In this document: positions 7,814 to 13,653 of the stretch, one piece after another
Layout of the letters: every line of letters starts with the position of its first letter
Numbering within the stretch: position 1 is the first letter of the stretch
NCBI GenBank assembly: GCA_964448055.1
Contig: CAYUVB010000032.1
Location: 1 to 17,130 of the forward strand
Direction of reading: 5' to 3'
Source: WANQ01 sp964448055
Lineage (GTDB): Archaea; Thermoproteota; Thermoprotei_A; Sulfolobales; WANQ01
DNA: 17,130 nucleotides
Notes under the pieces: generated by a model
What the model saw: only the letters and a program-made list of their open reading frames with translations
Told to the model about the DNA's origin: nothing
Databases searched by the model: none
Program-made: the position numbers and the translations under genes

Positions 7814-7842
7814 CCCTAAGTAACTCTCAAAGACGTTTAGGG
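7814..7842 (+). promoter_or_regulatory. Possible hairpin covering the ribosome-binding site of the Cas4-like gene
   Basis: CCCTAA (7814-7819) pairs perfectly with TTAGGG (7837-7842) across a 17-base loop. The 3' arm begins the GGGGTG stretch (7840-7845) that is the only Shine-Dalgarno-like element before the TTG start at 7856. If both are in the mRNA the pairing would partly hide the ribosome-binding site. A 6-bp stem can arise by chance, and transcription may begin downstream of the 5' arm. Confidence 0.25.
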
Positions 7843-7855
7843 GTGTATACATAGC

Positions 7856-8458
7856 TTGATACAAGAATACTTGTACAAACTTAAGCTAGAGGATATAAAG
7901 AAGCATGAAAGAAAAGAAAATGAATACTATGTAACAGACCTAGTTAGATGCCCATTGAAACGAGTATATGAGGAGAAGTACGCAGAACTCATACTAAGGC
8001 AAGCATTTGACCCTACTCTCATACTCGGAGATATCGTTCACATGGGCTTAGAGGCATTTATAAGCAAATTGTTTAGCGAAGGCTATATGAAAGGGAAAGT
8101 AAGCATAGAAATCGAGAACTCTAAGAGAGTTAAGGATTACACCATTAAAGGACGTATAGACGCACTACTAGATACGGATGAAGGCAGGATAGGAATAGAA
8201 ATAAAGTATTCACGTAGAGATCTAAGTATACCACACAATCACCATGTGCTTCAGGTAAAGATATATAACTGGTTATTTGATCTTGATAAATCAATTCTAA
8301 TATACATTACTCCTGAACGTATAGCAGAGTATGAAATAGTAGATAGAGTTAATGAGGAGGAATTAATTAGTCTAATAGAATATAAAGAAGCTCCACGTTG
8401 GAGCTGGGAATGCCAGTACTGTGCTTTTGCTATATTATGTCCTAAGAAGAAGTCTTAG
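7856..8458 (+). CDS. Cas4-family RecB-like Fe-S nuclease, stand-alone
   Basis: 200 aa. All Cas4 signature residues are visible. The cluster cysteines are Cys32 (DLVRCPLKR) and Cys186, Cys189, Cys195 (WECQYCAFAILCP), expected to hold a 4Fe-4S cluster. The PD-(D/E)XK site is His62, Asp102 (KGRIDALL), Glu115 and Lys117 (GIEIKYS), with motif QxxxY (Gln133, Tyr137). Cas4 proteins are DNA exonucleases/endonucleases that trim prespacers in CRISPR adaptation. Here no cas1, cas2, other cas gene or repeat array is in the window, so this may be a solo Cas4-like enzyme acting in DNA repair or recombination. The start is TTG at 7856, since no ATG precedes the conserved N-terminal cysteine. The 3' end overlaps the convergent thioredoxin-fold gene by 24 bases. 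Confidence 0.9.
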   Translation: MIQEYLYKLKLEDIKKHERKENEYYVTDLVRCPLKRVYEEKYAELILRQAFDPTLILGDIVHMGLEAFISKLFSEGYMKGKVSIEIENSKRVKDYTIKGRIDALLDTDEGRIGIEIKYSRRDLSIPHNHHVLQVKIYNWLFDLDKSILIYITPERIAEYEIVDRVNEEELISLIEYKEAPRWSWECQYCAFAILCPKKKS

Positions 8459-9250
8459 CTTCTCTAAGTAGTCCGTACTTAGTCCCTTCGCTTTAAGTAT
8501 CTTTAAATAGTCGTCGTCAAATATTATTTTATCTTGTTCTGCTGTAATTCTTTCATATATACTGTTAAAATTCTCGGTTATATACGAGTATACTGGTTTT
8601 ACTTTCTCAATAAGCTCTTTTCTACGATAATGTATTAGTCCTATCCTACCATATATCGCTGATGTTTCTATTAGCAAGGCTATATGGTCTAGACTTAGGA
8701 ATTCTAATAGATCTCTTAGATTCCTTAAGCGTTTACCATAAGTCCAGTAGATGATGCGTATAATATTGTACGCTATATTCTTATATGCTTTATTTAGTAT
8801 TTTTTCTTTGTATTTTTCGTTACTGTTTATCAATGATATTGCTTTGTCTAGTTTTTCCTCATCTATTAAGCCTATGCCAGCTTTAATAGTTTCTTTGAAT
8901 TTTAATACACTTTCTACACCATTGTATATTGCTATACTAGATAATGCAAAAGAGTCAGCTATAGTTTTAACAACCATATCTATTATCTTATCTATTGAAG
9001 CTTCTATTCTTATTACATTTAACCCTTCTTGAAGTAATCTTATAGTCTTATCTATATCTATAGGGCCTGCATAGACCAGATTATTATTAACAATTATCGC
9101 TGGAACACTTAGCGCGCGATATCTTAAAGCTACAGATGGATCAAATGCTATATCCACTAATTCAATTCCTTCTAGTAGCTTATGTTCATATAGCTTCTTC
9201 ACAAGATTATAACTTGTATAACAAGTAGGATGTATTAACAGTGTTATCAT
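8435..9250 (-). CDS. Thioredoxin-fold N-terminus with helical C-terminal domain, unknown role
   Basis: 271 aa. Residues 1-75 look like a glutaredoxin/thioredoxin fold: a first strand, HPTCYTSYN with a single active-site cysteine (Cys10, CxxS form), and the cis-proline segment SVPAIIVNNNLVYAGPID (Pro50). CxxS proteins usually act as monothiol or scaffolding relatives rather than dithiol reductants. Residues 80-271 are predicted almost wholly helical and Lys/Ile/Leu-rich, without recognisable motifs; the protein is long for a glutaredoxin. The ATG overlaps the stop of the upstream gene (9247-9250), so translation is coupled. The 3' end overlaps the Cas4-like gene on the other strand, giving potential antisense contact. 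Partner and substrate are unknown. Confidence 0.78.
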   Translation of the reverse strand: MITLLIHPTCYTSYNLVKKLYEHKLLEGIELVDIAFDPSVALRYRALSVPAIIVNNNLVYAGPIDIDKTIRLLQEGLNVIRIEASIDKIIDMVVKTIADSFALSSIAIYNGVESVLKFKETIKAGIGLIDEEKLDKAISLINSNEKYKEKILNKAYKNIAYNIIRIIYWTYGKRLRNLRDLLEFLSLDHIALLIETSAIYGRIGLIHYRRKELIEKVKPVYSYITENFNSIYERITAEQDKIIFDDDYLKILKAKGLSTDYLEKLRLLLRT

Positions 9251-9951
9251 CCCCTATTCACCTCGTGGAACCTAGGAGCTGTTCTCGTAAAATAATCTAT
9301 ATCCCATGACAATTCATCTATTCCTCTATTGAATAAGCCCATAGACACTTGATCTATTAGCGAGTAGGCGTAGTTAGCTATCTTTACTGGTTGTCTACAT
9401 TCATGTCTACATAAGAGAACCTCTAAGCAATACTTAATTATATCTTCATCACATTTAGTTTTATGGCCTAATGCTATATTAATCCACGAGTATTCTATAG
9501 GTCCCTTGTCTATTGCTGTAATAAACCATAAAACTTCATACAATAGTTTACAGGATAAACGTGGATCATGCATCCTCTTGGCTGTAAGATACATTGTCCA
9601 TAGGTATAGTAGATAATGCCTTATATCATCTTCATTGTATTCCTCATACGTTTTCAACTTTATGTCGTTACCATATATGAGTATCTTCTTCTCAAGAGAT
9701 ATCCTTGTGGTAGTAAGCTTGGAAGGCAAAGCAGTTACTATATTGGGTAGTAGATTGCCAGTTAGCTCTGGGTTAGGAAATACAATAGCTCTTACATACG
9801 GTGCTACGAGAAGCCAAGGATAACCTGGAGGCTTGATACTTGTAAACACTATAATATCTATGATACTGCTCTTTCCTTCACAATATTCTCTTCTAATAAG
9901 ACTACCAGTAAAATATGCTGAAGTTATACTGTGCTTTAAACTCCTAGTCAT
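9247..9951 (-). CDS. Degenerate nucleotidyltransferase-like protein, unknown role
   Basis: 234 aa. The N-terminus resembles a minimal nucleotidyltransferase (NTase) core: a helix, then YFTGSLIRREYCEG (GS motif at 16-17) and SSIIDIIVF, where active enzymes usually carry D-x-D; here only the second Asp (Asp32) remains. A later strand (KILIYGNDIKLKTYEEY) could supply a third acidic position. The C-terminal part (about 110-234) is helical with scattered cysteines and resembles the helical domain that often follows NTase domains. It is therefore either a catalytically dead relative or a divergent family. The gene is the first of a two-gene unit, overlapping the thioredoxin-fold gene by 4 bases. 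Confidence 0.7.
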   Translation of the reverse strand: MTRSLKHSITSAYFTGSLIRREYCEGKSSIIDIIVFTSIKPPGYPWLLVAPYVRAIVFPNPELTGNLLPNIVTALPSKLTTTRISLEKKILIYGNDIKLKTYEEYNEDDIRHYLLYLWTMYLTAKRMHDPRLSCKLLYEVLWFITAIDKGPIEYSWINIALGHKTKCDEDIIKYCLEVLLCRHECRQPVKIANYAYSLIDQVSMGLFNRGIDELSWDIDYFTRTAPRFHEVNRG

Positions 9952-10051
9952 AGCTTGTATGCCTTCAAGAATATTGAAGTACGTAGAATTAATAAGCTCC
10001 CCTACAAGCTATTCCTAACGACCTCTTAAGGGTATAGTTAAGGGGGGAACC

Positions 10052-10258
10052 ATGGGCGGTAAACATGGTAAATACGCTTATGTTAGGAGAAGTGATGGAT
10101 GGTATGTTAAAGTACGTGTGTTAAAGAGTAGATCTGAAGATGATCCTGGAAAGTACATACCACTAGGTTATAAAACACGCAACCCACCATTAACATACCC
10201 CATTCTACGTGAAGAAGAACTACCTGATGAAGTAAGAACTAAATTATACCAGGTCTAA
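10052..10258 (+). CDS. Conserved-looking small crenarchaeal protein, 68 aa (possibly DUF5622)
   Basis: A basic N-terminal half (GGKHGKYAYVRRSDGWYVKVRV) is predicted to form a beta hairpin, followed by KYIPLGYKTRNPPLTYPI and an acidic C-terminal helix (REEELPDEVRTKLYQV). It resembles the crenarchaeal DUF5622 family as I remember it; that match needs a profile search. The G-run at 10042-10047 is a strong ribosome-binding site 4 bases before the ATG. It stands alone, diverging from the NTase-like gene. No function is known to me; a small basic beta protein could bind RNA or ribosomes. Confidence 0.8.
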   Translation: MGGKHGKYAYVRRSDGWYVKVRVLKSRSEDDPGKYIPLGYKTRNPPLTYPILREEELPDEVRTKLYQV

Positions 10259-10387
10259 CTACATTAGGTCTCCGTAACCTACTGCAATTATATTCAACAT
10301 ATTCTTAGGGATCTTAATCCATTATTTAGTATACTATTATATACCCCTTCAGTCTTTACTATAACTTATGGTAGAACTAGCTGACTT

Positions 10388-10428
10388 GAGGTGATAATCA
10401 TATGTTAAGGGCCAGGTTCCTGGAATGA
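10388..10428 (+). CDS. 8-codon ORF with strong Shine-Dalgarno ahead of the small membrane gene
   Basis: GAGGTGAT (10388-10395) is an excellent Shine-Dalgarno placed 6 bases before the ATG at 10402. That ATG opens only MLRARFLE before TGA (10426-10428). The TGA overlaps the ATG (10425-10427) of the 51-aa membrane ORF as ATGA, the usual arrangement for coupled translation. Either this is a leader peptide that delivers ribosomes to the next frame, or the two frames are one gene joined by a frameshift or sequencing error. No other ribosome-binding site suits the longer ORF. Confidence 0.5.
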
Positions 10429-10580
10429 TTTTTGGTATGGTAAGGTTAGTTCTCGCCATATTGTTTGGATATCTTGCATTCTATGAAGGTATTATCTTAG
10501 GGGATAAGGTCTATGGTGTACTATTTGCTCTAATATCATTAGAGTATTTGGGAGAACTATTTATTAAAGATGGAGAATAA
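10425..10580 (+). CDS. Small two-helix membrane protein, 51 aa
   Basis: This ORF encodes MIFGMVRLVLAILFGYLAFY, a turn containing EGIILGDK, then VYGVLFALISLEYLGELF and a charged tail (IKDGE). The pattern is two hydrophobic helices with a short polar hairpin, a composition that random AT-rich sequence seldom gives. The start may be the ATG at 10425, coupled by ATGA to an 8-codon ORF, or Met5 at 10437. An AT-rich promoter-like stretch (ATTATATA, about 10335-10342) lies upstream. The function is unknown. The rest of the 10259-10671 gap holds no gene I can support. Confidence 0.6.
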   Translation: MIFGMVRLVLAILFGYLAFYEGIILGDKVYGVLFALISLEYLGELFIKDGE

Positions 10581-10671
10581 TTAAGGTCAGTCTATCGACC
10601 CTTCAGCACAAACACATTAACTCTAAGCCTATGTCGGCTACATCATCCCATATACGATTTTCCTTATACAC

Positions 10672-11313
10672 TTATTTACTTTTAATGCATTTTGGTGGTA
10701 CATAGTCTGTAACATAAACAGTCTTACCTGCCCTATATACCCTATGTCCTTGTTTTCTAAGGCATTCTACATCTATTTCTAACACCACTGTTTCTCCTCC
10801 ATGTCTCTTACCTACTTCATATGCGTCATAGGGTGTAGGTGATAAGTGAACCCACAATCTCTTCATAGGCTTTAAACCTTCTCTTAAAATATTTGGAATG
10901 TTATCTGCCCGTGTACCATGATATAGTATCTTCACCTCCTTATCTTCAACATAGTTTACCTTGACTTCTATACTATGCCCGTACCTAGCTCTTATCATAT
11001 CATCCTTTACTTCAAATCTTCCCTTAGGGTCAAGTAATGCTATTGCTATAATATGTTCTCGGGTAACCCATTGATATTGTTCTCTATTCCTCCATTTTTC
11101 GCGAATACCCCTAACCAGTTCATCTATTTTAACCCAGCCCTCTCCATCAAGTTTAAGGTCGGCTTCCCAAGGGAAATGCCTTAGTAAACCACTCATGAGC
11201 TTACTGAGTATAACTCTACGTCTAGAATCTAAGAATAATAATGCTTCTCTACCACAATGTACTGGTTTCTCAGTAAACACTCCACATATACGACACTTGT
11301 ATATAGGCCTCAA
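10672..11313 (-). CDS. kptA: RNA 2'-phosphotransferase Tpt1/KptA with zinc-binding N-terminus
   Basis: 213 aa. The N-terminal 20 residues carry CRIC (7-10) and HCG (19-21), a partial zinc-ribbon pattern seen in archaeal KptA proteins. The Tpt1 core follows: LSKLMSGLLRH, a winged-helix region with GWVKIDELV, then RYGHS, YHGTR (131-135), LWVHLSPTPYDAYEVGKRHGG and the C-terminal RVYRAGKTVYVTDYVPPKCI. Tpt1 enzymes remove a splice-junction 2'-phosphate from RNA using NAD+, releasing ADP-ribose 1'',2''-cyclic phosphate. Archaeal tRNA splicing by RtcB leaves no such phosphate, so the physiological substrate is unclear; RNA/DNA end ADP-ribosylation has been proposed for relatives. The start is TTG at 11313, because a stop lies two codons upstream and the next Met would remove the zinc motif. 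Confidence 0.92.
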   Translation of the reverse strand: MRPIYKCRICGVFTEKPVHCGREALLFLDSRRRVILSKLMSGLLRHFPWEADLKLDGEGWVKIDELVRGIREKWRNREQYQWVTREHIIAIALLDPKGRFEVKDDMIRARYGHSIEVKVNYVEDKEVKILYHGTRADNIPNILREGLKPMKRLWVHLSPTPYDAYEVGKRHGGETVVLEIDVECLRKQGHRVYRAGKTVYVTDYVPPKCIKSK

Positions 11314-11385
11314 CTTCTATTCGCCCTTTGAACTCTACATATTATTTAGAGGGGAATAAGTCTTAACTAACCCTTAGTACAGAGT

Positions 11386-11466
11386 AATCATTGGTAACCG
11401 ATGAGGATCCGTCGGGAGCCCGCATCGGCGGATAAGGTGAAGAATCCCCTGGCTGCACCGAGGTAA
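11386..11466 (+). ncRNA. GC-rich structured RNA candidate of unknown class
   Basis: This stretch is far richer in G and C than the surrounding intergenic DNA, a recognised mark of structured RNA in AT-rich thermophiles. It folds locally: CCGATG (11398-11403) pairs with CATCGG (11423-11428), enclosing an inner CGG/CCG (11413-11415, 11420-11422), and GGTG pairs with CACC further on (about 11436-11459). I could not fit it to tRNA, 5S, SRP RNA, RNase P RNA or a standard H/ACA guide; relaxed C/D boxes (GATGAG, GGATAAG) exist but no good D box. A TATA-like TATTTAGA near 11343-11350 would allow a transcript starting near 11372. It may share a transcript with the C/D sRNA that follows. The strand is inferred from that neighbour. 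Confidence 0.4.
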
Positions 11467-11469
11467 ACT

Positions 11470-11545
11470 AGTAAATGATGAACCTTCCCCTCGTAGCAGA
11501 CTAAGTATGGTAGATGAAGAAGCCTTAACGGCCGCCGCTGACAGC
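11470..11545 (+). ncRNA. C/D box sRNA candidate
   Basis: Box C is ATGATGA (11475-11481), a full consensus match. D' is CAGA (11497-11500), C' is TAGATGA (11511-11517) and box D is CTGA (11538-11541). The first guide (11482-11496) is ACCTTCCCCTCGTAG. The second ends in ACGGCCGCCG (11528-11537) directly against box D. That segment is the complement of CGGCGGCCGU, which from memory matches bacterial 23S rRNA at the base of helix 69; archaeal rRNA may differ there, so the target is a lead only. The C-to-D length of 67 nt is slightly above the usual 50-65. No reading frame explains the segment. Confidence 0.6.
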
Positions 11546-11582
11546 ATATAGCCCGTAACCCCATAGACTATTCAACTTCTAA

Positions 11583-12344
11583 ATGTATGAGGTTAAGCCT
11601 ATGGATCAAGAGAAATTATTAAGGTACTTTAATATTATCCTAGGAAACCCTTGTTGTTGTAGGTATTGTGATCCTAGAATAAATTCAATTAAACACCTTG
11701 GAGGAAAATACGAGGAATATCCTGGGGTACATAGTTTTGAATGGCATAGAAGTGATCTAGTGATAATAACATTAGATGATCCTGGCTGCTATGCTAATAG
11801 ATACATTGAGGGGTTTGGAACAATTTTTACATGCTATGGAATAATAGGCGCTCCTAATGAAATAATAGTTGAGATGTACGATACGTCATACAATATCCTA
11901 GGTAAAGATAAATTACTCTTAAGAAGAACTATGTCTACACAATATTACTATACTAAAGGTAAGTACGAAGAGCTAAGGACTATAGCCAGACCTTATCCCA
12001 GAGAGATAACAAGATTAGAGGATACAACAAGACTTTTCCAAGCACAGTCAATTGCTTCACAAGTAATAGGACTCATACTAGCAGTTGAATACAAATCAAG
12101 GCTACTTATTCTAAGTAATTCAAGTCTGTATGCAGTCACTAATACATTATCAGACATCATAGATGATGCAAGGAAAGTTATATTAATTTTGCCGCTGAAC
12201 TATGATCAAGCAATATATGTTCTTGAGGAATTTTTTAGAGATGAACATAATATTACATTCCATTATGTTAAGTGTGAGCAGAATTGCGTAGAGGAACTAA
12301 TAAAGTCATACAAACATTTAGTTGAGATTATCCATGGAAAGTAA
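11583..12344 (+). CDS. Uncharacterised protein with N-terminal cysteine cluster
   Basis: 253 aa; I do not recognise the family. The N-terminus has a tight cluster GNPCCCRYCDPR (Cys near 24-29), with further cysteines in DPGCYANRY, FTCYG and KCEQNC, which could bind zinc or a metal cluster. The first half is beta-rich (DLVIITLDDPGC, NEIIVEMYDTSYNILG). The second half alternates helices and strands (SRLLILSNSSLYAVTNTL, ARKVILILPLNYDQAIYVLE), resembling a Rossmann-like or effector-sensing fold such as the PLD-like part of TrmB regulators, but this is weak. The ATG at 11583 has no clear Shine-Dalgarno; Met7 at 11601 is an alternative. It sits alone between the RNA region and tRNA-Lys on the same strand. 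Confidence 0.7.
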   Translation: MYEVKPMDQEKLLRYFNIILGNPCCCRYCDPRINSIKHLGGKYEEYPGVHSFEWHRSDLVIITLDDPGCYANRYIEGFGTIFTCYGIIGAPNEIIVEMYDTSYNILGKDKLLLRRTMSTQYYYTKGKYEELRTIARPYPREITRLEDTTRLFQAQSIASQVIGLILAVEYKSRLLILSNSSLYAVTNTLSDIIDDARKVILILPLNYDQAIYVLEEFFRDEHNITFHYVKCEQNCVEELIKSYKHLVEIIHGK

Positions 12345-12346
12345 GG

Positions 12347-12354
12347 CTTTAAAA
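12347..12354 (+). promoter_or_regulatory. TATA box of tRNA-Lys
   Basis: CTTTAAAA begins 3 bases after the stop codon of the upstream gene. By the usual spacing it places initiation near 12376, about 20 bases before the mature tRNA 5' end at 12397. Confidence 0.5.
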
Positions 12355-12396
12355 CCAGACAGAAACCTATTACTCAAGGTAGCTCCTAAGGAGCGT

Positions 12397-12518
12397 GGGC
12401 CCGTAGCTCAGCCTGGTAGAGCGGCGGGCTCTTAACCCGTAGACCGTCTACCGGGCGAGCCTGGCTCCGACCAGGGGACGGGCGGAAGTCCCGGGTTCAA
12501 ATCCCGGCGGGCCCGCCA
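12397..12518 (+). tRNA. tRNA-Lys (anticodon CTT) with non-canonical intron, CCA encoded
   Basis: The acceptor stem GGGCCCG (12397-12403) pairs with CGGGCCC (12508-12514), followed by discriminator G and encoded CCA. The D-stem is GCTC/GAGC with loop AGCCTGGTA. The anticodon stem GCGGG holds loop CTCTTAA, with anticodon CTT at 12431-12433 (reads AAG), and closes with CCCGT including a G27-U43 pair. The T-arm is CCGGG TTCAAAT CCCGG (12491-12507). An extra 45 bases lie between the anticodon stem and T-arm. Removing 12443-12487 leaves variable loop AGGTC and a normal 77-nt tRNA. Discriminator and stems are all regular, so the tRNA should be functional after splicing. Confidence 0.95.
12443..12487 (+). 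other. tRNA-Lys intron between positions 45 and 46
   Basis: The 45-nt intron has a bulge-helix-bulge site. Exon bases CCGT (12437-12440) pair with GCGG (12482-12485, one G-U) as the 4-bp central helix. The 3-base bulges are AGA (12441-12443) and AAG (12486-12488). The inner helix is CCGTC/GACGG (12444-12448, 12477-12481), and a second hairpin CCTGG/CCAGG (12460-12464, 12471-12475) caps it. Cutting after the second base of each bulge restores variable loop AGGTC. The site is in the variable loop rather than at the usual 37/38. Such sites in crenarchaea are cut by the heteromeric splicing endonuclease; the outer helix is weak, fitting a relaxed motif. Confidence 0.8.
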
Positions 12519-12784
12519 CATCATAACCAATAATATCTATCCTTTATACTAAGGTTGTGTTTTAAGAATTTGCGTAGTTTATCCCTATCTACGTAATCTA
12601 TGTTCTGATGAGTAAAACTATCACAGACTTGAGATACGGAGGTCATTGTCTAAAATTAATATTAATACTACATATGAAGGCTTTAGCATAAACAAACCCC
12701 AAGATCTAGAAGAATATTTCTTAGATTAAAGATTAATAGTCCTCATAACCTAAACTTGATCTCAGGAGAGGGAGTACAAGGACA

Positions 12785-13576
12785 TTGAAGGAAGACGAAA
12801 TCAAGATTACCGAAGATGTAGTGATACCAGGACCTAGGCCAGTAGTATACATAAAGTCTGAAAAGATTCTCGTGTTTGCAGATGCTCACTTAGGTTTTGA
12901 GGAAGAAATGGCTAAGCATGGATTATTTTTGCCAAGGGTTCAGAAGAAGAAGCTACTGGATTTACTTAACAATATTTTTAATGAACTTTATGTTAAGGAG
13001 ATAGTTGTTGCGGGCGATATAAAACACCAGTTTGGACAACTTGGTAGAATAGAGGCTCGAGAATTACGTGAAGTTTTCGATTATTTAATTAAACATGTTG
13101 AAAGAATGATAATAGTTCGAGGAAACCACGACAATTTTCTTCCTTTAATCACCAAAAGGTACGAGAACATAAGGTTAGTAGACGACTACTACATGGTAAA
13201 GGATATTATGATAATTCATGGACATAAAAAACTTGTATTACCAAAGGAAAAACAAGTTAGATTAATAATAATGGGGCACGAGCATCCAAGTTTAGGATTA
13301 AGGGATAAGCTAGGTTATCTTATAAAATATCCTTGCTTCTTAAGAGTACCTCTTAAAGAACCAGGTAATATTGAAGTCTTGATTTTACCTGCGACAGGTG
13401 TGTACCAGACTGGCACATCTATAACACTTGATCCAAACGCGTATTTATCACCAGTAGTAAGGGAGAAAGCAATATTAGAAGAAGCTAAGCCTATAGTATT
13501 TGACGGAGAACTAGGCCTTCTTGAATTTCCTGAACTACGAATACTGTTTAGTAGTTTAGATGAAATGATAACCTAG
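12785..13576 (+). CDS. Calcineurin-like metallophosphoesterase (archaeal MJ0037/SbcD-like type)
   Basis: 263 aa. All binuclear-metal phosphoesterase motifs are present in order: FADAHLGFE (Asp33, His35), VVAGDIKHQFG (Asp78), VRGNHDNF (113-116), IIHGHKK (145-147) and MGHEHPSLG (164-167). The family hydrolyses phosphodiester bonds with Mn or related metals; the closest look is to the archaeal single-domain phosphoesterases often annotated as SbcD-like or ICC-like, which in archaea are sometimes linked to DNA repair. The substrate is unknown. The start is TTG at 12785, preceded by AGGAGAGGGAG. Two further cysteine-poor beta segments form the C-terminus. TBP follows 68+ bases downstream with its own promoter. 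Confidence 0.92.
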   Translation: MKEDEIKITEDVVIPGPRPVVYIKSEKILVFADAHLGFEEEMAKHGLFLPRVQKKKLLDLLNNIFNELYVKEIVVAGDIKHQFGQLGRIEARELREVFDYLIKHVERMIIVRGNHDNFLPLITKRYENIRLVDDYYMVKDIMIIHGHKKLVLPKEKQVRLIIMGHEHPSLGLRDKLGYLIKYPCFLRVPLKEPGNIEVLILPATGVYQTGTSITLDPNAYLSPVVREKAILEEAKPIVFDGELGLLEFPELRILFSSLDEMIT

Positions 13577-13582
13577 CTATGA

Positions 13583-13629
13583 TTATAGCAGGGCTTTTTA
13601 AGGAGTCGGCTTAAAAACTCTTATAGCAG
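13583..13629. promoter_or_regulatory. TBP gene promoter flanked by a 9-bp direct repeat
   Basis: CTTAAAAA (13610-13617) is a TATA box placing initiation near 13640. TTATAGCAG occurs at 13583-13591 and again at 13621-13629, the second between the TATA box and the start site and the first upstream. This arrangement could bind a regulator, possibly TBP or another factor in autoregulation, but a chance repeat is possible. Confidence 0.4.
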
Positions 13630-13653
13630 TGCAAGGAAAGAGGCTTGAAACCA

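Noticed and set aside
7856..8458. Cas4 as part of a CRISPR-Cas locus.
   Set aside because: No repeat array and no other cas gene were found on either strand of the window.
10590..10660. Minus-strand ATGATGT and CTGA suggesting another C/D sRNA.
   Set aside because: Box C is off consensus, the interval is only about 44 nt, and no credible D' or C' box is present.
12571..12591. CGTAG/CTACG inverted repeat downstream of the tRNA, possible terminator.
   Set aside because: A 5-bp stem with an 11-base loop is expected by chance, and archaeal termination does not depend on hairpins.
12606..12660. TGATGA followed by CAGA downstream of tRNA-Lys, and a 27-codon ORF from 12608.
   Set aside because: No box D at the right distance, no ribosome-binding site, and the peptide has no recognisable character.
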